From the NCBI RefSeq assembly GCF_030503435.1, contig NZ_JAUKPO010000001.1:434001-498000 (forward strand): a stretch of 64,000 nt of DNA, read 5' to 3'. This stretch comes from Rhodocytophaga aerolata. GTDB taxonomy: Bacteria; Bacteroidota; Bacteroidia; Cytophagales; 172606-1. Shown here piece by piece: positions 17,566-26,583 of this stretch. The notes under the pieces were generated by a model, which saw only the letters and a list, made by a program, of their open reading frames with translations, did no database searches and was not told the DNA's origin. The first letter of the stretch is position 1. Every line of letters starts with the position of its first letter. Position numbers and translations under genes: made by a program.

Positions 17566-19155
17566 TTACAGGGATGAATTAGCCATACTAACGAAACGCT
17601 GCCAGCGGCTTTCCCAGATTTGTAAGGCTTTTTTCTTCTCCGGTGCATCCAGCAAACTGTATTCAATAGCATTCATAGAAAGCTTCTTTAACGCCCGCAG
17701 GTCCAGCTCCCAGGCCAGAAAGATACTCCAGTAATCAGGCGTGGTGCCAGTGTACTGAAATATAGCCGGGTCATCGGAGTTAATAGAAATCTGGATGCCC
17801 CGCTTAATCCAGGCATGGGCCGGATGCATCCGTAAATCGCCGATATAGCCCAGGATCTGGTTACTCAGCGGACTAACCTCTATACATATATTCCGCTGCC
17901 GGATCATCTCTTCTGCAGCCGGGAAAAAAGACAAGTTAAAACCATGTCCAATGCGGGTGCTACCCAGCAGCACAGCATCGTATACATTCGATACGTGTTC
18001 CCAATTGCTTTCGCCATCGTGGAGGCAGAGCGGCATATCTATCTTGTAAACTTTTGCCAGAGAATCACGCAGTTGCCAGGCCTCCAGAAAGTACAGCGTA
18101 GAATTGCCGGCATCTTCCTCGGCTACCAGGTCGTAAGCTTTTACCAGATGAGGATATTTTGCCCGTATGGCAAAGGCTTTGGGCAGGTCCTGTTTAATAA
18201 TGTCGAGTGGCCGGAAGCGGACATTGGTATAAATCAGCTGGTAAGTAAATGCCGGATCACTTTTTTGGCGTACAAGGGTAGCCGCCTGTTCCAGATAATG
18301 AATGATAGAATCTGCCGGAAAACTACCTGGCGAATGAGTTAAATCATATAAGCTTCCTCCCAGAAAAACACGCAACTCCGCATGCTGGATGCCATCTGCC
18401 AGTAAGGAATCAAAGCAGGCGGTGTAAAAATCCTGAAAAACGGGCTGATAAGTAGTGAAGCCACCAGTTCTGCGGAAACACCGCTCAAATTCATACCAGA
18501 TATCTACAGAATCGTTGGCTTCGGAGGCATTAAAGGTGAACAGTTGGTAGAGCTGGCTTTTGAACCCGGCAATAGATTCGTTTAATTGTTGAATGGCATA
18601 AAATCCTTCTGGCACTTCGTCTTTTTTGTAAAAATGCATTTGCCCTCTGATGTATTGCTCATTATCATTTTGCCAGTATACATAACAATCCGGCTCTTGC
18701 AAAGCCCGGTTAATTACCCATTCAAAATTGAGCCCGGCTGTTGGATGAAAATGATGAATGCCTCCTTTCGGCATTTTCTTTAATACTTGAAAAAGAGGAG
18801 TAGTATAGATGTGCTCCTGCGATTTATAAAAGTTGTGGGCCGGGGGAAAAAAGTTTACAGCATCATATTGTTGGATCATTTGCTTGCGGAGAGCAATTAA
18901 CTTCTCATTTAGTTGTTGCTCTTCCGTAGTTAAGGCTATGTGTGCGTCAAAATCTTGTATACTATCTGTAGCTACCAGTTGCTGCCTGGCCTGTAGATAA
19001 GCTTGTGCGGTTGGATAGAAGGTAGGGTATGTAGTAGCTGCTTTAGTAGAAGAGGTACCTGCCAGTTTCGAATGGCAGCCAGAAAACACAAAAGACAAAG
19101 TTACCAGATAAAGGAACCAGAGCCCTACATCCGGCTTTCCGCTTATACAGCGCAT
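17566..19155 (-). CDS. Adenosine deaminase-family lipoprotein (ADGF-like)
   Basis: A 529-residue protein with an N-terminal lipoprotein signal (SFVFSGC, lipid-cysteine at residue 27). The catalytic domain has the adenosine deaminase metal residues: HxH at H135/H137 (GGIHHFHPTAGL), the histidine of LCLHDGESN, the HG of RIGHGFNL, and the Asp pair of ISINSDDPAIF; EVSPLSNQILG is also a family signature. The extra ~120 N-terminal residues and export resemble ADGF/CECR1-type extracellular deaminases. It should convert adenosine (or deoxyadenosine) to inosine outside the cytoplasm. It is 75 bp upstream of the NUP-family gene, and both could serve nucleoside scavenging with the TonB receptor downstream. 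Confidence 0.88.
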   Translation of the reverse strand: MRCISGKPDVGLWFLYLVTLSFVFSGCHSKLAGTSSTKAATTYPTFYPTAQAYLQARQQLVATDSIQDFDAHIALTTEEQQLNEKLIALRKQMIQQYDAVNFFPPAHNFYKSQEHIYTTPLFQVLKKMPKGGIHHFHPTAGLNFEWVINRALQEPDCYVYWQNDNEQYIRGQMHFYKKDEVPEGFYAIQQLNESIAGFKSQLYQLFTFNASEANDSVDIWYEFERCFRRTGGFTTYQPVFQDFYTACFDSLLADGIQHAELRVFLGGSLYDLTHSPGSFPADSIIHYLEQAATLVRQKSDPAFTYQLIYTNVRFRPLDIIKQDLPKAFAIRAKYPHLVKAYDLVAEEDAGNSTLYFLEAWQLRDSLAKVYKIDMPLCLHDGESNWEHVSNVYDAVLLGSTRIGHGFNLSFFPAAEEMIRQRNICIEVSPLSNQILGYIGDLRMHPAHAWIKRGIQISINSDDPAIFQYTGTTPDYWSIFLAWELDLRALKKLSMNAIEYSLLDAPEKKKALQIWESRWQRFVSMANSSL

Positions 19156-19362
19156 ATACTTATGGATTTAACCTGCAATAAAAAACGAAGCTATCTAACA
19201 ATTTCTATTTTCAAAATAAAAAATAAAATATTTATAGATATTCCTAATATTATTCTACCAAATAGACAAACAACAGAATTAAGACTGCCTCTACATGTAT
19301 TTGTCATTAGTTCACTAAGGCATTTGCTCCCCTGCATTTTATAGGTAAAAACAGAGATTGGG

Positions 19363-20694
19363 TTATACAACAGTTTTTGATGTAACAGCTTCTACCGGTA
19401 CGTTTTCATGTTTCTTGCCAATAATTAACCGGATACCTTTGTCGTAACTAAAATAACTCCACATCCAATTCATCAGGACAAAGAGTTTGTTGCGGAAACC
19501 AATTACTGAGATCAGGTGGATAAACATCCAGATTAACCAGGCCCTGAAGCCCTGCGTACGGTATTCTTTTTTGAAGACTTTTAGATCGGCTACTGCCCGG
19601 TTGCGTCCGATAGTAGCCATAGAGCCTTTATCGTCGTAGGTAAAAGCTTGCAATGGCTTTCCGGCCAGCATATGCATGATATTTTTTCCGAGTAACCTTC
19701 CTTGCTGCAAAGCAGGCTGAGCCATCATGGGGTGGCCTTGTGGGTATTCTTCCGTTATCATGGCGGCTATATCGCCAATGGCAAAGATGTTAGTGTAGCC
19801 ACTAACCCGGTTGTGTATATCTACCTGCAGGCGATTGCCTTTTAAAATACTTTCTTTCCGTAAGCCTTTGATAGGTGCCCCGGATACGCCCGCAGCCCAG
19901 ATCAGCGTACGGCTGATAAACTTCTCTCCACTGTCTAAGGTTACCGTATAGCCGTCATAGGATTGTACGCGTCTGTTCAGCCATACTTTTACTCCGAATC
20001 TTTCCAGATATTCCAGCGCCTTAACAGCTGCTTCTTCCGACATACCATTCAGCAAACGCGGCCCACTCTGGATCAGGTGAATATCCATTTTTACAAAGTC
20101 CAGTTCCCGGTAATCTTTAGGGAAAACGTGTTTGCGTAGTTCACTTAAAGCGCCGGCTATTTCTACACCGGTAGGCCCTCCGCCTACAATCACATAATCC
20201 ATTAAGCTGTTTAGCTGCTCTTCATCATCTATCTGCAAGGCTTTCTCAAAGTTGGTCAGAATGGTATTCCGTAGCGAAAGTGCATCTTCAATACTCTTAA
20301 TAGCAATGGACGACTGCTCAATAAGGTTATTTCCATAGAAATTTGTAGTGGCACCTGTGGCAATTACCAGATAATCGTAGCGCAGGTACCCAATAGAGGT
20401 CTCCAGAATCTGTTTGTCGGTATCCACACATTCAACGGTAGCTAAGCGGAAAAACAAATTGTCCTGTTCTTCGAATATCTTGCGGAAAGGATACACAATA
20501 GAATCTGCTTCCAGCCCGGCTGTAGATACCTGGTACAGTAAGGGTTGAAAAGTATGGTAGTTCTGTTTATCGATTAACACGACTTGCAGGTCTGCATGGC
20601 GCAAGGCCTTTGCTAATTCAAGCCCTGCAAACCCACCGCCTACAATAACCAGGCGGGGTTTACCATTATCGGCTATTCTGGTTTGCTCCAGCAT
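19363..20694 (-). CDS. ndh: Type II NADH dehydrogenase (NDH-2)
   Basis: A 443-residue FAD enzyme. The FAD-binding GxGxxG is at residues ~18-23 (IVGGGFAGLELA), the NAD(P)H-binding motif is at ~166-172 (VIVGGGPTGVEIAG), and the C-terminal FAD contact is IFAIGDIAAM. Hydrophobic or amphipathic segments near residues 380-410 (AWLIWMFIHLISVIGF) would hold it at the inner membrane. NDH-2 enzymes transfer electrons from NADH to quinone without proton pumping. The gene is monocistronic and divergent from the Bcr/CflA exporter; a TAGGTTTG box lies about 55 bp upstream of its start at 20749-20756. Confidence 0.9.
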   Translation of the reverse strand: MLEQTRIADNGKPRLVIVGGGFAGLELAKALRHADLQVVLIDKQNYHTFQPLLYQVSTAGLEADSIVYPFRKIFEEQDNLFFRLATVECVDTDKQILETSIGYLRYDYLVIATGATTNFYGNNLIEQSSIAIKSIEDALSLRNTILTNFEKALQIDDEEQLNSLMDYVIVGGGPTGVEIAGALSELRKHVFPKDYRELDFVKMDIHLIQSGPRLLNGMSEEAAVKALEYLERFGVKVWLNRRVQSYDGYTVTLDSGEKFISRTLIWAAGVSGAPIKGLRKESILKGNRLQVDIHNRVSGYTNIFAIGDIAAMITEEYPQGHPMMAQPALQQGRLLGKNIMHMLAGKPLQAFTYDDKGSMATIGRNRAVADLKVFKKEYRTQGFRAWLIWMFIHLISVIGFRNKLFVLMNWMWSYFSYDKGIRLIIGKKHENVPVEAVTSKTVV

Positions 20695-20748
20695 CGAAGT
20701 ACGTTTTGGGTGGTTGATATACTAGGTAATTATATGGGCACTACTAAA

Positions 20749-20756
20749 CAAACCTA
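20749..20756 (-). promoter_or_regulatory. Candidate -7 box (TAGGTTTG) for ndh
   Basis: On the minus strand TAGGTTTG matches the Bacteroidota TAnnTTTG element, 55 bp upstream of the ndh start. A TTTT, not TTG, stands at the -33 distance, so the call is tentative. Confidence 0.4.
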
Positions 20757-20923
20757 TGCTTCAAACCGGATGTTTAAAAGGATAAGTTTCAAGTTATGGC
20801 AATTTTCCGGAATTTTATTTTCATGTACGAACTTTCAACGTATAGCTGAAAAATTTACTATCATTTATTAACCAAAAACTTTCATTATTCCAAGAGGCAC
20901 TCTGCTTAGCCCATAACTTCCCT

Positions 20924-20931
20924 TATCTTTG
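20924..20931 (+). promoter_or_regulatory. Candidate -7 box (TATCTTTG) for the Bcr/CflA gene
   Basis: TATCTTTG matches the Bacteroidota TAnnTTTG consensus 17 bp before the ATG at 20949, which would give a very short 5' leader. No TTG is seen at the ideal -33 spacing. Confidence 0.45.
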
Positions 20932-20948
20932 CAGGCTTATTCCTGACA

Positions 20949-22142
20949 ATGACCCGTAAAACCTACCTCTCCCTCATTCTTATCTTAGGCTCCCTTACAG
21001 CATTAGGACCTTTTTCCATTGATATGTACCTGCCTGGCTTTCCGGCGATTGCCAAAGATTTAAATACGACCGTGGCAGAAGTGTCACTTACCCTTTCCAG
21101 CTACTTTATCGGAATTTCTTTCGGGCAATTGCTGTATGGCCCCTTGCTGGACAGGTTCGGCAGAAAAAAGCCTTTATATATAGGAATGATTGTTTATGTC
21201 TTGTCTTCGCTTGCCTGTGCGTTTTCTACCTCCATTGATGCACTTATTTTGCTCCGGTTTATTCAGGCAGTAGGTAGCTGTGCAGCCGCAGTTGCTTCCC
21301 GGGCTATGGTCCGCGACTTGTTTCCTATAGAGGATAATGCAAAAGTATTCTCGTTATTGATGCTGGTCGTAGGTGTTTCTCCGATGGTGGCCCCAACGGT
21401 AGGTGGCTATGTAACTGCCGGATTTGGCTGGCCCTGGGTCTTTGTTATTCTGGGCGCTATGGGAGCTATTCTGTTAGTGGTGGTTTACCTGGGCTTGCCT
21501 GAAAGCAGTGTTCCGGACAGAACGTTGTCACTACGGCCCAGGCCCATTATCTTAAATTTTCTCTCTGTGGCAAAGATTCCGGTTTTCTATACCTATTCTC
21601 TTTGTGGAGCCCTGTCTTTTGCCGGTTTGCTTGCCTATGTTTCAGGTTCGCCGCTGTTGTTTATGGAAATATTCAGTGTCAGCGAAAAAGAATACGGATG
21701 GATATTTGCCTTCCTCTCGATAGGGTTAATTGGTGCCAGCCAGGTAAATAGTCTTTTACTAAATAAATTTCCCAGCAACCAGATTATTTTCGTAGCCCTG
21801 ATCGGTCAATCGGTTATTGCCTTTGTATTGATGCTGGGTACATGGCAGGGCTGGCTGGGCTTATACGAAACCATTGGTTGTATATTTATCTTCTTGTGTT
21901 GCCTGGGCTTTAATTTTCCGAATTCGTCTGCCCTCTCTATGGCTCCTTTCTCCAGGAATGCAGGCAGCGCCTCGGCATTAATGGGAGCTTTGCAAATGGG
22001 TTGTGGCGCCTTGGCAACCGTTGTACTAAGCTTGTTCAGTAATCATTCTTCGCTGCCTATGACCATCGTCATGATTAGCACTTCGCTGCTGGCGCTGCTA
22101 CTTATGATTGTAGGCCGCAGGCATATCCAATCGTTTGCTTAA
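20949..22142 (+). CDS. Bcr/CflA-family multidrug MFS exporter
   Basis: A 397-residue MFS protein with about 12 hydrophobic segments. The N-terminus LILGSLTALGPFSIDMYLPGFP is the hallmark of the Bcr/CflA drug:H+ antiporter family, with the acidic Asp in SIDMYLPG. The MFS motif A is GPLLDRFGRKKP between TM2 and TM3. VGVSPMVAPTVGGYV corresponds to antiporter motif C in TM5. Family members export bicyclomycin, sulfonamides or cysteine; the substrate here is unknown. It is a single gene, divergent from ndh, and ends at a strong terminator at 22172. Confidence 0.9.
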   Translation: MTRKTYLSLILILGSLTALGPFSIDMYLPGFPAIAKDLNTTVAEVSLTLSSYFIGISFGQLLYGPLLDRFGRKKPLYIGMIVYVLSSLACAFSTSIDALILLRFIQAVGSCAAAVASRAMVRDLFPIEDNAKVFSLLMLVVGVSPMVAPTVGGYVTAGFGWPWVFVILGAMGAILLVVVYLGLPESSVPDRTLSLRPRPIILNFLSVAKIPVFYTYSLCGALSFAGLLAYVSGSPLLFMEIFSVSEKEYGWIFAFLSIGLIGASQVNSLLLNKFPSNQIIFVALIGQSVIAFVLMLGTWQGWLGLYETIGCIFIFLCCLGFNFPNSSALSMAPFSRNAGSASALMGALQMGCGALATVVLSLFSNHSSLPMTIVMISTSLLALLLMIVGRRHIQSFA

Positions 22143-22520
22143 TGCGCAATAGTCGACCAGACTAAAAATAGAAAAGCCTCTATCATAAATAGAGGCCTTT
22201 ATAAATATACACTTTTGCATTATTAATTAGCTATACGCAAATACTGGTCCATAGGATGATTTTTTATAAAATATTTTTTAGTGTGTGGATGCATCAATAG
22301 TAGAAGGCAGATTAAATGAAAATTATTAAATAGTTATCAAGCAGTTGTTATAGTTATTTTCCGGTTTTACACTATTTTTTATACATTTTTTATCAGTAAA
22401 GTTAGTAAGTTGATAATCAAAGTACTTATATTTAATTTTAAAGAGATACATGACATTTTCTAGTTAAAAATATGAAAAAAAACAGCGTATTCTTTTAGCT
22501 GCTATTACCCCTAATTGCGT
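22143..22520. other. AT-rich intergenic region after Bcr/CflA
   Basis: A 378-bp gap. Its first part holds the terminator at 22172; the remainder is very AT-rich and presumably carries the promoter for the HAD-UbiA pair. No ORF or further hairpin is supported. Confidence 0.4.
22172..22200 (+). terminator. Rho-independent-type terminator after Bcr/CflA gene
   Basis: GCCTCTAT and ATAGAGGC form a perfect 8-bp stem with a 5-base loop, flanked by AAAA on the left and CTTT on the right. It begins 30 bp after the exporter stop. Confidence 0.8.
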
Positions 22521-23261
22521 ATGAAGCTACAAATACTCATATTTGTAGTTTATATTGAACAAACATTTATACACTTGAGCTTTGATTGGAGTAAACTAAA
22601 AGTAGTAATCTTTGATGTGGATGGTACCTTGTATACTCAGTCGCGGCTACGGAAGAAGATGTTGTTTTCTCTGCTAGGATTCTATGCACTACGTCCGTGG
22701 AGAATAAGGGAAATGCTTATTTTACATCATTTCCGGGCACAGCGGGAGAAGATGATTCATAGCCAGTATACCGATCTGGAGAATACGCAATATGAGTGGT
22801 GTGCTCAAAAAATTAATTTGCCCATAGAGGTGATAAAAAAAGTAGTCGATCATTGGATGTTCACCTTTCCGATTGCCTACTTAAAGCAATGTATGTATCC
22901 GGGTATCCATGCTTTTTTTGATGCACTACGTAAGCATCATGTTAAGATAGCTATTTACTCAGATTATAAAGCACAAAAAAAATTAGAGGCAATGGGTCTA
23001 CAGGCAGATTTAGTAGTTTGCTCTACCGACCCCCAGATAGACAGGCTTAAGCCAGACCCGCAAGGGTTATTATATATTGCTAAACAACTACACGTACGAG
23101 CAGACGAGTGTTTATTTATTGGCGACCGATATGAACTAGATGGGGAGTGTGCCATACAAGCTCAAATGCCTTACCGGATTGTTGATAAAAAACCATACAA
23201 GGAATTTGATTTCTACCATCGTATTACCCAGGAAATGACCCTAAACCTAACCAAGAAATAA
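22521..23261 (+). CDS. HAD-family hydrolase, probable phosphatase
   Basis: A 246-residue HAD protein. The nucleophile motif is FDVDGTLY (Asp near residue 33), motif II is IYSDYKAQKK, motif III lysine is in DRLKPDP, and motif IV is FIGDRYELDGECA, so all catalytic elements are present. An alpha-helical cap lies between motifs I and II (subfamily I cap type). I use ATG 22521; the TTG 6 bases upstream is less likely, and the N-terminal ~28 residues are variable. Its stop overlaps the start of the UbiA-type gene by one base, so the two are probably translationally coupled. In that setting it may dephosphorylate decaprenyl-phosphoryl-5-phosphoribose; this is inference. Confidence 0.85.
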   Translation: MKLQILIFVVYIEQTFIHLSFDWSKLKVVIFDVDGTLYTQSRLRKKMLFSLLGFYALRPWRIREMLILHHFRAQREKMIHSQYTDLENTQYEWCAQKINLPIEVIKKVVDHWMFTFPIAYLKQCMYPGIHAFFDALRKHHVKIAIYSDYKAQKKLEAMGLQADLVVCSTDPQIDRLKPDPQGLLYIAKQLHVRADECLFIGDRYELDGECAIQAQMPYRIVDKKPYKEFDFYHRITQEMTLNLTKK

Positions 23262-24283
23262 TGAATCAAACGACTCTTACCCCATCAGACGTGGTTCCGC
23301 AGGAAATTGTATCAAGACCTGCCGGATTTAAAGAATACCTGGCTATTGCCCGGCTCGATCACTGGTTCAAAAACATATTCATGTTGCCAGGTATGCTGTT
23401 CGCCTTGCTTGTATACAGCACTCCATTAGATTTAACGTTACTGATCCGCATAATAATCGGGATTACAAGCACTTGTCTTATCGCTTCTGCCAATTATGTA
23501 ATTAATGAATTTCTGGATGCAGAATTTGACCGTTTCCATCCGGAAAAGAGGAAAAGAACAGCCGTAGTAAGTGTGTTGCAGGCAAAAGTTGTGTATAGTC
23601 AGTGGGTATTATTAGCAGCCGTAGGCCTGGCTTTGGCCTATCTGATCTCCATTCCATTTCTGGCCCTGGAGGCTTTTTTGCTGGTCATGGGAATTATTTA
23701 TAACGTTAGACCCTTCCGCACGAAAGAACGGGTGTATCTGGATGTGCTTTCTGAATCTGTTAACAACCCCATACGGTTTGCCCTGGGCTGGTTCATTTTT
23801 GTGCCCGTTACCTTGCTGCCAGACAGCTTATTTGATCTATCCTGGGTAATTATCCCCCCAAGTAGTATTGTAGTAGCCTACTGGATGAGTGGTGCTTTTT
23901 TGATGGCGACCAAACGGTTTGCCGAGTACCGCTTTATTAATAACCCTCAATTAGCTGGCCTTTACCGGAAATCTTTTAAAAAATACACCGAAGAAAGCCT
24001 GCTGATCTCCATGTTCTTTTATGCCATTACCGCTTCATTCTTCCTGGGTATTTTCCTGATAAAGAACAAAATAGAACTACTGATCAGCTTTCCGTTCTTC
24101 GCCTTATTATTTGCCTGGTACTTCAAATTAGGTTTACGGAAAGATTCAGTAGTACAGGGGCCTGAAAAATTGCATAGAGAAAAAAAGTTCATGGCTTATG
24201 TAGTCTTTCTGACTTTGCTGGTGATGGTGTTGATTTATATAGATATTCCGGCCTTAAACTGGTTCCTGAAAAAATCTTTCTGA
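23261..24283 (+). CDS. UbiA-family prenyltransferase, decaprenyl-phosphate phosphoribosyltransferase-like
   Basis: A 340-residue integral membrane enzyme with about nine membrane spans. The first Asp-rich motif is N82-E-x-x-D86-x-x-x-D90 (INEFLDAEFD), followed by RFHPEKRKR; the second is YLDVLSESVNNPIRF, and ATKRFAEYR is also typical of the DPPR synthase branch (Rv3806c type). Members of this branch transfer phosphoribose to polyprenyl phosphate, a step toward lipid-linked arabinofuranose or ribofuranose donors. It overlaps the HAD gene by one base, and a GT-C glycosyltransferase starts 117 bp downstream. The three could make and use a lipid-linked pentose for surface glycans. UbiA members with other substrates exist, so the pathway is inferred. 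Confidence 0.8.
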   Translation: MNQTTLTPSDVVPQEIVSRPAGFKEYLAIARLDHWFKNIFMLPGMLFALLVYSTPLDLTLLIRIIIGITSTCLIASANYVINEFLDAEFDRFHPEKRKRTAVVSVLQAKVVYSQWVLLAAVGLALAYLISIPFLALEAFLLVMGIIYNVRPFRTKERVYLDVLSESVNNPIRFALGWFIFVPVTLLPDSLFDLSWVIIPPSSIVVAYWMSGAFLMATKRFAEYRFINNPQLAGLYRKSFKKYTEESLLISMFFYAITASFFLGIFLIKNKIELLISFPFFALLFAWYFKLGLRKDSVVQGPEKLHREKKFMAYVVFLTLLVMVLIYIDIPALNWFLKKSF

Positions 24284-24399
24284 TCGCCAGAACCATCGTC
24301 AGCAATACCTCTTTCTCAATAGTTATTAGTTGTCCATTTTGAGCAACACTGCTCTATACCATTAAAACAAGTCAATGTTTATATTGGCTGCTTTATTAG

Positions 24400-26070
24400 A
24401 TGCACTTTCAGACAAACGTACTTTCCAGAGAGCACGTGCCAGGCTCTTCTACTTCTATTGAGAGGTATATTCGCGAAAACATTGCGATGCTCACCTGGCT
24501 AATTATAGGGGTGGGCATCGCCGTACGATTGTTTCATTTTTTCTATAACCGTTCCCTCTGGACAGACGAAGCTTATTTAAGTAATAGCATCATCCGAATG
24601 GATTTTGTCCGGTTGGCAATCCCTCCCTTGGAGTATGAGCAAAAGGCTCCTATAGGATTTTTATGGATGTCTAAGCTTTGTGTTCTGCTGTTTGGCAAAA
24701 AAGAAATGGCTCTCCGGCTGTTTCCGCTGATCTGTGGCATTAGTTCGTTGTTTGTTTTTAAACGGGTAGCCAGCTACTTTTTAAAACCAGCAGGTCTGCT
24801 GGTTGCCATGGCTATAATAGCCATAGCTCCTCCCCTTGTGTACTATGCCGTGGAAGCGAAACAATATGCCACCGATCTGCTGGCTACTACCCTGGCTTTG
24901 TATGCATACCTGCGCTTTCATGAAAGAAAAACCATTCTTTCTATGCTGCTTTGGGGCGTATGGGGAGCTGTTATTATTTGGTTTTCTTATGCAGTTATCT
25001 TTATTCTGGCAGGTATAGCTTTCGCCCTTTCCGTGTACTATCTTTTTACCAGAGACTGGCAAAAGTTCTTCTATGGTATGCTTCCTTTTTCCATGTGGTT
25101 ACTAAGCTTTGCCATTAACTACTTGTTGTTTACTCAAAAACATGCCGATTCACAATGGCTAATTGACTGGTTTGCAGGAATTAAATCCTTCATGCCTTTT
25201 CCCCCAACCTCGGGTAAGGAGTTAACATGGTTTATTACCATGCCTCTTTCTATGTTGCATTTTAGCATAGGGCTCTCCTGGCTGGATTTGGGTTACAACT
25301 ACAGCAACCTTTGGAGAACTTTGGGAAGAATGCCCTGGCTGCCTTTGATCTGTATAGGACTAGGAGCATTGGTGTTTTTCCGGCAAGAGAAAAAACATTT
25401 CCTGGTATTGCTTTTTCCTTTTTTACTGGCAATGGTAGCTTCCGGACTCAAAATGTATCCTTTGTTTGAGCGGCTTTTCATCTTCCTTGCTCCTTTGCTG
25501 ATTTTATTGGTGGTCCGGGGATATGAGCAGCTTATGCACCAACTGTCTGCTGTCAGGTGGAAGTATATCATTCCTGCCTTACTCCTAGTGGGGGCTATCG
25601 GCAATTCACTTCATATCCTTTTTAATCCCTCCACATTTGGTAAACATGCCAAAAACATGACCGGCAGAGCCGCATTGCTATATGTAAATGATAGAGTGCA
25701 AAAAGGAGATGGCGTGTATATTTACTGGAATTTTGAACCTATTTACCGGTATTACAAAGAGGCTTACGAGCTTAAATACGAGGCAATTGTGGGGCAAGAT
25801 GTACGCCTGGCGTCTAATAACCAGATTGACTACTCCTATAAGTTGACTCCTGATATTGACCAACTGGAAGCCTATAACCGGGTCTGGCTTGTTTACCATA
25901 AATACCGGAAGTTCACCATAGGCGATTATGCTCACCAACCTGCCTGGTATTATGCCACCGACTTTCATCCCGGACAAGTGGTGTACCAGAAACTTTTAGA
26001 AAAAGGCAAAGAAGCCAACACCTTTCAAACCAGGGAAGTAAAGGTGCATTTGTTTACTTTATCAAAATAA
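24400..26070 (+). CDS. GT-C membrane glycosyltransferase (GT39/ArnT-like)
   Basis: A 556-residue multi-spanning membrane protein. The first periplasmic loop carries the GT-C acidic pair D56-E57 in WTDEAYLSN, right after TM1 (MLTWLIIGVGIAVRLF). A further glutamate-containing stretch, YYAVEAKQYATD, resembles the second conserved loop of ArnT/PMT enzymes. At least ten hydrophobic spans follow, then a soluble C-terminal domain of ~150 residues rich in Tyr/Arg (GVYIYWNFEPIYRYY). Such enzymes move a sugar from a polyprenyl-phosphate donor to lipid, glycan or protein in the periplasm. Placed after the UbiA-type gene, a lipid-linked pentose is a plausible donor. The precise acceptor is unknown. Confidence 0.8.
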   Translation: MHFQTNVLSREHVPGSSTSIERYIRENIAMLTWLIIGVGIAVRLFHFFYNRSLWTDEAYLSNSIIRMDFVRLAIPPLEYEQKAPIGFLWMSKLCVLLFGKKEMALRLFPLICGISSLFVFKRVASYFLKPAGLLVAMAIIAIAPPLVYYAVEAKQYATDLLATTLALYAYLRFHERKTILSMLLWGVWGAVIIWFSYAVIFILAGIAFALSVYYLFTRDWQKFFYGMLPFSMWLLSFAINYLLFTQKHADSQWLIDWFAGIKSFMPFPPTSGKELTWFITMPLSMLHFSIGLSWLDLGYNYSNLWRTLGRMPWLPLICIGLGALVFFRQEKKHFLVLLFPFLLAMVASGLKMYPLFERLFIFLAPLLILLVVRGYEQLMHQLSAVRWKYIIPALLLVGAIGNSLHILFNPSTFGKHAKNMTGRAALLYVNDRVQKGDGVYIYWNFEPIYRYYKEAYELKYEAIVGQDVRLASNNQIDYSYKLTPDIDQLEAYNRVWLVYHKYRKFTIGDYAHQPAWYYATDFHPGQVVYQKLLEKGKEANTFQTREVKVHLFTLSK

Positions 26071-26583
26071 AACATAGAAGTTGTTTAAAGTTATTTGAAA
26101 TGTTATTGAAGCTTTGCTTAAACTAGATAGATTTGACCATATCTTCTTACTTTTTTGTCATTGCCACAGGGCAAAGCGCATGCTTTGAGCCAGCCTTATG
26201 TGTCATTAACAAAAAAAGTCTAGGATTCCCAAGTATGCGAATGCGAAGGGAACCAACGCAGTTGACAATGCTTCTCCGCTGCAAGCCTACGCTTGGCTCG
26301 CTGTTTTTCCGGGCCAACGCAATTTTTAATCCTTTTAATAAAACGTTAAATAAGTTCATAGTCAACTTAAGGCTGAACCATATGCATTTGTAAGGTGGTA
26401 GGCGAAGTTTATTCCGGACGGTAAATCACTTTAATCTGATTGAAAAAGTAAGTTAACATAAATAATCAGCTCACCGCTACCTATTGAAGATATTAGCTGA
26501 TGAGCTGATTACGTGTATATTCAACTAAAATTGTTTTATTATAGCTAGTTAAAAACTATAGATGTATCCATTCAAAGGCTGAT
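26071..26583. other. Intergenic region with compositionally distinct block (26156-26330)
   Basis: A 513-bp convergent gap between the glycosyltransferase and the GH32 gene. A central block of ~170 bases is clearly richer in G+C than its flanks and stays open in two frames (86 and 72 codons on opposite strands), but neither translation looks like a known protein. It may be a remnant of an inserted element. A stem-loop at 26463-26511 follows. Confidence 0.4.
26463..26511. other. Long-loop stem between convergent genes
   Basis: TAATCAGCTCA and TGAGCTGATTA are perfect 11-bp inverted arms separated by 27 bases. It lies near the ends of two convergent genes and may be part of a terminator, but no T-run follows. 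Confidence 0.45.

Noticed and set aside
26130-26400. Transposase gene
   Set aside because: No DDE motif, terminal inverted repeats or target duplication could be seen, so I left it as an unexplained block.
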